Positions 54,954 to 64,000 of a stretch of DNA of 64,000 nucleotides are shown one piece after another; the first letter of the stretch is position 1; each line of letters opens with the position of its first letter. The DNA is from Omphalotus guepiniiformis (lineage: Eukaryota > Basidiomycota > Agaricomycetes > Agaricales > Omphalotaceae). The notes under the pieces were generated by a model, which saw only the letters and a list, made by a program, of their open reading frames with translations, ran no database searches and was not told the origin of the DNA. Position numbers and translations under genes: made by a program. The stretch spans positions 744,001 through 808,000 of the forward strand of contig JAQOOI010000016.1 of NCBI GenBank assembly GCA_028554645.1, in the 5' to 3' direction.

Positions 54954-57191
54954 ATGTCTTTCACTACTGTCCAGCTCACTGTAGCCATCCTTCTTGCCAG
55001 CATATCATGGGTATACATGAAGTGGCGAACTCAGACAAGTCACAGTCGGAAGCTTCTCCCTCCCGGACCACCTGCAGACCCAATCATTGGACATCTACGT
55101 ATGATCCCGTCTGAAGGCCAGGGAGAGTTCTTCCATGAATTGGGTAAGATATATGGTACGTGAGAATACTACTGCTCTTCTTCCCTCGTCATCCTCTTAT
55201 CCTTATCTACTGCTTTGTAGGTGATGTTGCGTATCTGAGCTGCTTGGGTAGAAATATCATCGTCCTCAACAGTGCAGATGTCGCCCACGAGTTGTTGGAT
55301 AAACGGAGCGCAAACTACTCTTGCAGGCCTTATTTCACCATCTTTGAGATGTGCGTACAGTGTACTACTTCCGCTTCTTCCATTTACTGATATGCTTATT
55401 CATGATTCTAGGATGGGATGGAGTCCTACTCTCACATTCATGCAGTACGGAAAGCAATTTGTCAAACATCGAAAGATATTGCAGAACTACTTTGGACCAC
55501 AAAAAAGCTTAGCTTTTACACCATTGCAAGCTGAAGAGGCGAAGGTGCTTGCTAAGAATCTGATGCTCGAGCCAGAAGCTCCAATAGATCATTTATCGCG
55601 GTAAATCTTTTCCAGTTACTCTGCCAAGCTGACGTGCAGTCCCTGATGTGATATCTTTATTCTTTGGGTTTCCAACAGTTTCACCGCTGCTGTGATCATG
55701 AGAATTGCATTTGGCCACCAGATCTCGTCGAATGACGATGTTTTTCTTGAAATTGCTAGTGACATATCTCATGCGTTGCATAGCTGTGGATCTCCGGGTA
55801 ATACCCCGGTTGATTTCTTCCCTATATGTGCGTCTCTTATTGTTCAAACATATCTTTGGTTACTCACAACACATTCTCTCAATAGTGAGGCACTTTCCGT
55901 CCTGGTTTCCTGGTGCTCACTACGCCGGGTACGCACGGTCCTGCTATGAAATGATTCGGAGGGTACATGAATTCCCTATCAAAACTATTACAAAACATAT
56001 GGTGTGTATGCTGTCGTACGATCACACTCTAAGTGATTTACTGCTACTTTCACAGGCGGAAGGAACAGCTCAACCATGTTTCGCATCAGCGCACCTAGAG
56101 GAACTCAATGAGACGAAAAGTACTCTCAGCTTCGCAGCTTATATGGAAGAGCTCAATGACATTAAAGGCGCCGCGGCGACCATTTACGCAGCAGGGGCCG
56201 ATACTGTGAGCTACCCAATTATATTGATAGATGATACCTTTCAACGCTAATTGCTTTTCGCTTGCACAGAGTTTCGCCACACTTTCAGTTTTCCTGCTCC
56301 TCATGACGATCTATCCTGAGCACCAACGAAAGGCGCAGGAGGAAATTGATGCAGTTGTTGGGGCTGATCGACTCCCGGATTACAGCGACCGAGAGTCCCT
56401 TCCGTATGTTCAGTGTTTACTGTGGGAGACGCTCAGGTGATTTGATATTCGTCTTTACCTGTTTGTCGAGCGAGCTCAAAGTCCCCGTGGCAGGTGGTAT
56501 CCCGTTGTCACAGCTGGTAATTATCATTCACTCTTTTCCACCTTGCTGAAGGCATTCGTGTTGATGTACAATCTGGCAGGTGTCCCTCACCGAACTTTGG
56601 ATGATGATTTCTATGAAGGGATGTTCATTCCCAAAGGCTCGATTGTCATCGCTAATTCAAGGTCAGTTATTTGAGCAGTCATGCTGACTTCGTGATCGAA
56701 ATTCGCATCCTGACCACACTTGAATGCTCTTAGAGGAATGAGTCTCGACGAAAGAATTTATGCGAACCCAAACAACTTCTTCCCTTCGAGGTTCCTACCG
56801 AAACCGCACGGTAATGGAGAACCGCCGTTCACCGCAGGATGGGGTTTCGGAAGGAGGTAAGTGAGCTCTTCTTCCTTCAGGACATCCTGTCATTCACTGG
56901 TTGAATAGAATATGCCCTGGACGATTCATGGCAGAGACGGGCCTATGGATAGCGATGGTGACTATTCTCGCAACACTTGATATCCGGAGAGTAAAAGATG
57001 AAAATGGTTCAGACATAATTCCCGAGTGCAAGTTTACCTCCGGGTTAATCAAGTAAGTAATGGATCTTGGTCTGTGACTCAAGTTGGTTCTGAGTCATGA
57101 TGATAGTGAACCAATTCCGTTCAAGTGTGATATACAGCCACGCTCGGAGAAAGCAAGGAACCTCATCGTGATGGAGGGGCGAGCAGCATGA
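54954..57191 (+). CDS. Cytochrome P450, copy 3 (intact)
   Basis: Twelve exons: 54954..55155, 55221..55350, 55412..55600, 55679..55827, 55886..56001, 56056..56205, 56270..56436, 56494..56516, 56580..56661, 56734..56856, 56909..57052, 57107..57191; 519 residues in phase. Same exon sizes as copy 1 except the first and last. Anchor LTVAILLASISWVYM, hinge LLPPGPPADPIIGHLR, I-helix AAGADT, WETLR, and heme loop FGRRICPGRFMAE (Cys about 446). Very similar to copy 1 across its length but variable around GAHYAGYARS and the anchor, as expected for diverging tandem paralogues that may differ in substrate or regulation. Microsomal monooxygenase; substrate unknown. Confidence 0.93.
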
Positions 57192-57532
57192 GTTGCCTTG
57201 AGATTCTATCCAGCTTCTCAAGGCAACTCGTACTCGCCATCCAAATCTACTTGCGCAACACATCATCCTCCTTTGAAAAATAGTGCCATTGGAGGTCTCC
57301 CCGTGTAATTCAACTTACCCAACACATCATTCTCCTTGAGCGAATATTGGCATTGGAGATCTCGAGGCGGATATTGTTTATACAGAATTGACATAGTACC
57401 TTGCTAGCTGGCTGTGTAAGGGATTCCATCTTCGTACCGACACCAATGCTATAGTTCGATTTCGCAGTCAGTTTTAGTGAGCTGCCCGCGCAGCATAAGA
57501 CAGTACACGGCCAACACCTGAGTCCCTTTCGA
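57192..57532. repeat. Short gap with a diverged 63-bp direct repeat
   Basis: Between P450 copy 3 and the 3' end of IES6. The phrase aacacatcatcctcctttga at about 57258 recurs in altered form at about 57321, each followed by ttggaggtct or ttggagatct. It probably contains both terminators. No gene is seen. Confidence 0.5.
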
Positions 57533-58156
57533 CTATTTTACAATAGAGTTTACCCCACGAGCTGCGCAGAAGTGAGAGTGACTTCATTTCGACATTCATC
57601 AAATACAACGAACCTGAAAGATAGTCTTTTGCCGTACTTGCACTCTATAAACACTCAGTGAGTTATCGAGGACAAATGTTAGAGCGCCTGCGACTTACCA
57701 TTCCTTTGATAAGTGCGTATACATTCCTATCATGGTACCTGAGCCCTGTGGTTGGGTCGGTATATGGAGCCTAGATTTGATATTCTGAATCAAGCTCGAA
57801 AAAGCGGACGACAAATAACACACCTCCAGGCCCGTGATGTCGCAGTAATGCTTTTGAGGTAGAACTGAAGGCGGAGCTTCAATGGATATGTCTGTCTCTA
57901 CATGTGAGATCTGTAGGAATGCACAAGGGAATGAACGCCTACAAGTAGGTATGTCCTCTTCTGCATCGCCATCAACGTCCATTGCATCTGCCTCTGCCTT
58001 TTCTTGTCTTCTTCTCTCGCGATCCGCCCTCTCACGTTCTCGCTCCGCTCCCAGTACGTTCTTCAGGTTCTTCGTTCGACGATTGGCATTCTTGGTATAT
58101 CCAGGGTTCTTGAAAGGCCTAGGAAGGTGAAGGTATGATAACTGCTCTGCTAAACT
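57533..58156 (-). CDS. IES6: INO80 complex subunit IES6 (YL1_C domain), 5' end unresolved
   Basis: Clear exons: about 58156..57824, 57770..57699, 57644..57614, 57561..57533. IES6 is a chromatin-remodelling subunit that pairs with Arp5. Seen: PRPFKNPGYTKNANRRTKNL, a basic coil (ERERERADRERRRQ), an acidic patch, then the YL1_C signature KHYCDITGLE followed by APYTDPTTGLRYHDR and the ending LSARGVNSIVK. The last two introns were fixed by recovery of that ending. Upstream, a 51-nt intron (58157-58206) joins in phase to a frame reading DGTATPHIP (to about 58240), which fits the family, but no in-frame ATG is found there, so the start is open. About 20 residues of Cys/Phe-rich sequence before SIEAPPS may be an unremoved intron. 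Divergent from the permease. Confidence 0.85.
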
Positions 58157-58249
58157 CTGTCGAGGATGAGTTTCTTAACTGAGAATGGTGGAGAAGATGT
58201 CCGCACCGGGATATGGGGTGTAGCTGTTCCATCGGACGCTGCTGCCTTT

Positions 58250-58624
58250 CTTTTTATACTTTTCGCTGGCCTTGATGAACGTCAGCATAACCCCAAGGCC
58301 TCATTCTGATGCGTGCATACATAATTATGAACGGCCCAAAGGCGATGGTAAAGAAACAAGTTGAGAGGGCGGGCCGGACGCCGGATACCGTCGCATGCAC
58401 GCGTGGCGGAGTCAAGCCTCTAGCTTAAAGAACCACGTCCACGATTTTGCTTGTCGCCGGTATCAATGATAAGCCTGAGATACCTTCTCCCGCTTTGGGA
58501 GCAGAACTCTCAACGAAGTCATGCTCACGAGGCCTACAGGGTGTACATTGAGTGGACGTATTACCAATCGCGAACAACGACCTGAAGCTACCTGCAATCT
58601 TAACTGCGTAACCCTGCTCGTAGA
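58250..58624. promoter_or_regulatory. Gap between IES6 and the permease
   Basis: 375 bp between two divergent genes; must contain the permease promoter and the unresolved 5' end of IES6. No clear motif. Confidence 0.35.
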
Positions 58625-61062
58625 ATGCCTACGCACAACTCAGCGGTATCGAGCATCGACCAAGATGCAGATTTGTTAGCACATCTAGGCTATAAACAAG
58701 GTACGACAACCACCTATGCATTTTGCACGATTTGTCTGACGACACGGACATGATAAGAACTTCGCAGACATTTCTCGCCTTTAGAGATTTTTAGTATGGC
58801 ATTTAGTATCATAGGCTTAGTCTCCTCCTTCTCGTAGGTGTCATTCAAAGCTTTGTGATAGCAGTAATCGACAGTCTTATGCCTCCAACAAAGCTCAGTC
58901 TTGCTCTTCTCGATTCCGAATGGCGGACCTTCAGCAATGATCTGGGGATGGACCCTTTGTTCTATCTTCCTGACCACGATAGGACTCGCGATGGGAGAAC
59001 TCGCATCCGCAGCGCCAACCTCTGGCGGACTCTATTACTGGACGTTCATGTTCTCAACGCCGAGATGGCGGTGTTTCTTGTCTTGGATTGTTGGATATGC
59101 GCTTTCCTGCTTATCTTTTCGCGAGTGAAGCTTCGTTCTGATGATATATGCGAAGATGCCAATACTATTAGCAATGTGGCAAGTATTGCCAGTATTGAAT
59201 GGGGTTGTGCAATTCAGATAATGGCAGCAGCAAGTATTGGGTCAGATATGACTTTCCAAGCCACTACTCCGCAAACTTTGTATGTCGCCGGGTTGTCATT
59301 CACGAAAACATTCCCTTATATTCCCGATATCATAAACCTTAGCGGCCTGTATTGTGGTTTGCTCTTATCTCACGCCTTGATCAACACCCTCAATCCGAGA
59401 GTTATCGCCCAAATGCAGATTCCGTTTGTTGTAATTAACCTCTTGTGAGATTCTAAAGCAAACATGAATTGAATCCATATTGATATTCGAAGGAAAGGCT
59501 TTGCGCGGCAATAATCATTGCATTACCTGCTGCGACACCGAAGGACTTGATAAATACACCCAAGTTCGCATTTGGTGAATTCAGAAACTGTGAGTTCTGC
59601 TTTGAATTGCTTTCTTAGCACTGAACCATCTGTTCTAGTCTCTGACTGGCCAAACGGATTTGCGTTCATTCTCAGTTTCTTGACACCATTGTGGACCCTT
59701 GGTGAGGATCTTTTACACTTCCTTACCCTATGTAACAAAATCAATGCTTTGGGTTTCAATAGGATGTTTTGACGCGCCGGTTCACATGAGTGAGGAAGCT
59801 ACGAACGCGAGTACCGCAATACCGTATACCATTATATTTTCTACTGTTTCCAGTCTTATTTTGGGATGGGGTATTGTTTCTCAATTCACCTACCTTGCGA
59901 CGAGCTGAATGTGCAATGATTTAGGCATCAATGTGTCGCTGGCGTTTTCGATGGGCACCGACTTGGAAGGTATCATAGACAGTCCTATAGACCAACCGAT
60001 GGCGACGGTGCGGTGACAACTATCGAGTTGCTTTCCAAGCTCAAACTAAGATTAACAGATCCTCTTCAATTCCTTTGGTAAAAAAGGCACTCTAGTTGTC
60101 TGGACTTTTGTCATCATCGTGCAGTGGGGTGAACCTCGATTCTGTTTCGGTGCTTTTTCTGATCTCGATATTGAATTCACAGATACGGGATTGGTGCAGG
60201 CATTGTCTGTTGTTCCCTACATCGTCGAATTTTCTTTACTAATCAACGCCGTTTACCAGCTAACGACCGCCTCCCGCCAAGTTCTCTTTTTTCTTCTTAG
60301 TCTCCCGACCCATGCTGAACGCCCTGTGTCTAGATCTTCGCCTTCACGCGTGATGGTGGTCTACCCTTTTCTCGATTCATATACCACGTCACTGAAAGCA
60401 CTGGTGTTCCGACTCGAGCGGTGTGGTTTGGGGCTTTACTTTGTGCACTGTTGGGTACGTTGACCTTTGCTGGGCCAACGGCAATCAACGCTGTCTTCTC
60501 TTTGGTTGTAACCGGCCAGGTCAGTTCTTTTTGAAGATGTTGAAGATTCTGCTGTTATTGACATGATTGTCGTCTTGTGTTTTAAGTATGTGGCTTATTC
60601 GATTCCGATAAGTGCCCGCTGGCTCGGTGAAAGAAAGATACAACCGGGCCCGGTTTCGTATGGTGTAATGGTTCGTCTTCAAGCCAATCCAATGGTGGCT
60701 CTCTGATCTAATAAACGTCTTATGCGCCAGAGTCTTCCAATTGCCACAGTCGCCGTCGTCTGGATGGTTTTCATGACCGTCATTCTGATGTTCCCTGCAT
60801 CTCCGAATCCCAGCGTTGGCGATATGAATTACGCAGCAGCAGTGCAAGGTATGCAGGTCAATCAATTTGTACTTGCTTGGGGCTGAGCTAGCAATTCACA
60901 GGCGGAGTGCTGGTTCTAGCAACAATGTACTATTTCTTCCCAAGATATGGCGGAATGTACTGGTTCAAAGGACCAGTGAGCACTGTAGATGCACCGGAAA
61001 TAGCCATCGGAGGAGGGATGGTCGAAGTTAAAGTCGAGGAGGAAAAGAGGGATAAGGCCTAA
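58625..61062 (+). CDS. APC-family amino-acid/GABA-type permease
   Basis: Fifteen exons: 58625..58700, 58758..58833, 58894..59096, 59156..59444, 59498..59589, 59639..59701, 59763..59870, 59925..60007, 60059..60128, 60183..60193, 60260..60280, 60334..60519, 60587..60670, 60731..60848, 60902..61062; 546 residues in phase. Plasma-membrane or vacuolar transporter with about 12 membrane helices. Seen: GGPSAMIWGWTLCSIF, GELASAAPTSGGLYYW, RWRCFLSWIVGYAN, FDAPVHMSEEATNAS, and TASRQIFAFTRDGGLPFSR. These belong to the Uga4/Hnm1-like branch; substrate (GABA, choline or amino acids) cannot be fixed. Exon 10 is an 11-nt microexon, supported by a TACTAAT branch site in the next intron. Intron 3 starts AT instead of GT. 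The soluble C-tail is charged. Confidence 0.92.
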
Positions 61063-61195
61063 GCAGAACGACATGATCAGGATGAATTGAGTTGATATAT
61101 TAGAGCAAATGTCTACGGCTACAACGAGAGTGAGTGGGGTTGTGTGTTTAACAATACATAACAATCGACCGGGTTTCAATGGGAATATGTAGGCC

Positions 61196-62796
61196 TTATA
61201 GTGGGGTATCGAGAGGCGTGTCAATGTTCCTCGAACTCAACACACCAGACTTCACCTGCTCAGCATAATCAGTATTGTACGCGTCGTTGCTCGCCTGTCC
61301 TAGCGCAGCCTTGTCACCGAAGAAATACGTAGAATTGCTACGACTGCTGGCGATAGCCTTGAGCTGTTCTAGTCTTTTGAGCTCGAGAAGCGCTGCTAGA
61401 GCTTTGCGTCGGTCCTCTGTTTGAACGCTGTCTTTATCTCCGGCGATGGACCGTGAAAGTTCTTCGACTTGCTGCGCGAGGGCAGAGGCTTCCATGAGAG
61501 CTTGCTGTTTCCTGGAGACGGTTTTTTAATTGACATTTAGTATAGAGCATGTAGAGGAGTGACCTACCTAGCTTCTGCTTCTCGAACAACAGTTTTGTAA
61601 TATGCATCGGCTTCATTTGATTTAGCCTCGAGCTACATAGGAAACGATTGTCACTTTAAGCTCTAGTGAACAGGGGATAGACCAAGAAATGGACTTACGT
61701 GACCTTCACTTTCAAGGATCACACGTTGTTTCTGTCCCTCCGCAATGTTGATCTGAGCTTGTGTATCAAGTATCTGTTTTCGTCTGTTCCGTTCCGCCTC
61801 CATTTGAAGCTCTAGTTGTCGCTGATGAGGACATAATCTATCAATGCTTTGTTGAACTACGAGAGCAAATCGTCGTACCTCCACCTCACGATTAGCAGGC
61901 TGGAACGATTGGATTTCAAACCTCGTACACTCCACTCCCCAGTTCTGTCAATGTGTGCGCATGAATCAATTGAAACCGACGTGCAAGATTTAGAGCAATT
62001 GACTTACCGCGATAGAGTTACCAATGACCGTGTTGAGCTGGCTGTTCAATTCATTTCGGTCGCTGATGACCTTCAGAGTATCGAGTCAGATACAGGATCG
62101 AGCAATGGCAATAGCACGAAAGGGTAGGAGAAAGGTAGGAGGGAGTTGTAAAAGCATGAGTAGACACGTACCTGGTCGTAGGTGAACTGACCAAGAACGG
62201 CTCGCATAGCGGACGTTCCAGTGTATTTGATGTTAGCCGCCACATCGCTGACCTGAAAACAGGCTCTATATCCGTTGACGACGCGATAGAAAAGGGAGCC
62301 GGAGCAGGTGATTGGGACCTGTGTTCTCATTTAATACACATACATCAAGATGAGTTACTGAAAGTTTGTTTACATTGTCAGAGGTATAACCTGGCAGCTA
62401 ACGAGATATATATGTTAGCACCAAGACAATGACCTGAATTTACGAAAGATGAACGCGCGCTCAGATTCGGGATTAAAATCGACGATTCTCGCAAATCAAC
62501 GCGTTGCACGGTATGATAAATGGGAATTGAGATTCTGAGACCTGGAGGGAGTTGTACTGGATCACGGCCCAAACTGTAAATCACATTTTCATAAATTTGA
62601 CCCAAGGTTACAATCTGGAAACTTCAACCCACCTCAATCGCCATCCTTCATGACCCTGTGCAATTATCGTGACAAACGTCCGCGTCGCCAGGAGCTGGGG
62701 TGAAGAGTGTAATGCGGCAGGGGTACGTCGAGACAACCGTAGAGCAGGTGTAGATTGAACGGTCAATCGCCGTGCATTGGAAGATAGAGCATTCAT
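61196..62796 (-). CDS. Mitochondrial stomatin-like (SPFH/Band 7) protein
   Basis: Nine exons: 62796..62633, 62573..62444, 62397..62374, 62318..62172, 62070..62008, 61944..61879, 61821..61699, 61632..61568, 61511..61196 give 365 residues. The first 45 residues are rich in Arg, Ser, Leu and Ala without acids, like a mitochondrial presequence. The SPFH domain runs from LGRDPVQLPPGLRISIPI through VPITCSGSLFYRV and NWGVECTRFEIQSFQPANREVE; a long coiled coil follows (RQLELQMEAERNRRKQ to about residue 330). These proteins form ring scaffolds in the inner membrane and assist quality control. Exon 3 (24 nt) is a microexon required for the motif LPGYTSDN. The last 40 residues, rich in Ser, Asp and Asn, are unremarkable. 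Confidence 0.92.
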
Positions 62797-63438
62797 TGAC
62801 GGTGGAACCTTGTCAAACTTTTGCTAGAGCAGACCAACACGAAATGCTCGAACTGGAGGGGAAAGATGGAGAGCATGGTCAACGATGAAGAAGTTCTTTT
62901 AACGACAAAAGTCGTTACGAGTCCTTGCGGCCCTCACCTGGCCGAGCAGAAACGTCATCATTCGATCGCCGGCCTTCAACTGGCATTACGTTTTTTTAGT
63001 ACGCCTCATTTCGTTGACAGCTTGACCTCTATACTGCATGATGAATTCAAGTATCTACGATACTCGAGACAATTCCAAGAAGTGCTCTAAGCAGTACAGA
63101 ATAACCAGAACGCGGAGGGGACAAAGAAAAAGCTCCTGCAAATTGCCAGCAAAAAAACAGGACGGGCACATCCTATTTTCCTCTTGGGAAAAATTGAAAG
63201 AATCAAAAAGTCCGTGGAGTACTTAGCTCTGAATAGAGCAAGAAAGTACAGGACTATGTATAGCAAAGGATGTGATATAGCAGACCTAACTAAGAAAGAA
63301 GGGAAAGATGAGCTACAAAGCAACTAGAAGGGTATGGATCAAGTCAATGATTATATGATCGTGTCGATAAAGAAAACGAGAGGAAGAAAACTAGTTGTAG
63401 GCAATTAAGAAATCCGCGTTGGTAGGGATGTTCATGAC
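62797..63438. other. Gap upstream of the stomatin-like gene
   Basis: 642 bp holding the promoter of the stomatin-like gene and the 3' UTR of the LysM gene. Frames of 60-90 codons (for example ending at 63090) have no recognised domain. Confidence 0.4.
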
Positions 63439-64000
63439 TTAAAGCTCATCACAGAAGGGGAGGTCGTCGTCGTTGTCGTCGGCATCGTCAGAAGATGCAG
63501 AGGGAGTGGGGGTGGCAGAAGAAGCCGAAGTGGAATCAACGGAAGAGGACGACGGGGTAGCGGAAACGGCCGCCGTAGCAGTGCTCGGTATCGCGGTTTC
63601 GACAGGGCCAGAAGCAGGAGGAACCTCTACATGATCAAGAGTGCACAGTACCTGTAATGAAAGACACCGTTAGCGATTTCGGTTGAACGACAGTTACGGA
63701 AGATAATCAAGAGTTTAGTCCACGTAAAGCAGTCGACAGCGTGTAGCACCCCTTAGACTGAAATGTTACTTGGCGTTACCAAGCACACCAAGCACACAAG
63801 GTGCGAGGAGAGAAAAAAGGCTGGGCTGCAGAGGGGACAGCGAAAGGCAGTTAGGAGAGTTGACTCACCTCGCCGACGTAGATATTGCTGCAGTCAGCAT
63901 CGATCTGTGGGTTGTTGCCGTAGAGGATGGTAGAGTTGATACCAAAGTTGGAAGCAATCTGGTCGCAGGTGTCCTGGGCCTGAACGACATAGGTAGTCTG
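63439..64000 (-). CDS. LysM-domain protein (3' part; 5' end beyond the window)
   Basis: Exons >64000..63869 and 63651..63439. The visible part begins inside a LysM module: TYVVQAQDTCDQIASNFGIN, then LYGNNPQIDADCSNIYVGEVLCT with the paired cysteines usual in fungal LysM proteins. LysM binds chitin or related glycans outside the cell, so a signal peptide and possibly more LysM copies are expected beyond base 64000. The tail is Ser/Thr/Ala/Pro-rich, turns very acidic (DDADDNDDD) and ends LPFCDEL, without an evident GPI signal. The intron of 217 bp is three to four times the local norm. It could be a cell-wall protein or a secreted LysM effector-type protein. Confidence 0.85.

Overview
The window reads as nuclear DNA of a basidiomycete fungus, most likely a mushroom-forming agaricomycete. 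Genes lie on both strands, often head to head. They are split by many introns of about 45-70 bp, mostly GT-AG with CTNAY-type branch sites, and several exons are only 11-26 nt. The content also fits: a membrane-anchored copper radical oxidase, a LanC-like protein, microsomal P450s and an NTPase/nuclease relic of the Crinkler class. Exon coordinates were assembled by hand from frame, splice sites and family knowledge; where every phase closes the models are good.

Layout. 1-4.1 kb and 19.7-24.9 kb hold two inverted blocks of a family of coiled-coil GTPases resembling IRG (immunity-related) GTPases. There are four copies: one cut by the window edge, one broken, two intact. Between them lie a small Pro-rich ORF, UBA2 (SUMO E1 subunit), an NTPase/nuclease pseudogene, two paralogous C2H2 zinc-finger genes and a VHS-GAT sorting adaptor. 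From 25 to 35.9 kb come CAF16, a glutamine synthetase-type gene, a decayed kinase-like relic, an uncharacterised gene, UTP7 and an FAD monooxygenase. After a gene-poor stretch (35.9-38.6 kb) come a LANCL-type gene, a copper radical oxidase and PUF6.

48.2-57.2 kb is a threefold repeat of a block made of the 5' part of PUF6 plus a divergent P450 gene. Two P450 copies are intact and one is a relic interrupted by an uncharacterised gene. The right end has IES6, an amino-acid permease, a mitochondrial stomatin-like gene and the 3' part of a LysM-domain gene.

Housekeeping functions (UBA2, CAF16, UTP7, PUF6, IES6, stomatin-like, VHS-GAT) are interspersed with fast-evolving accessory families (IRG-like GTPases, NTPase/nuclease, P450s). 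The accessory families carry the duplications, frameshifts and nonsense codons. The most promising candidate for an undescribed system is the IRG-like cluster: all four readable N-termini carry an N-myristoylation-type MGxxxS start, followed by a coiled coil of variable, tandemly repeated length and, in the three copies readable to that point, a G domain. No tRNA, rRNA or CRISPR array was recognised.
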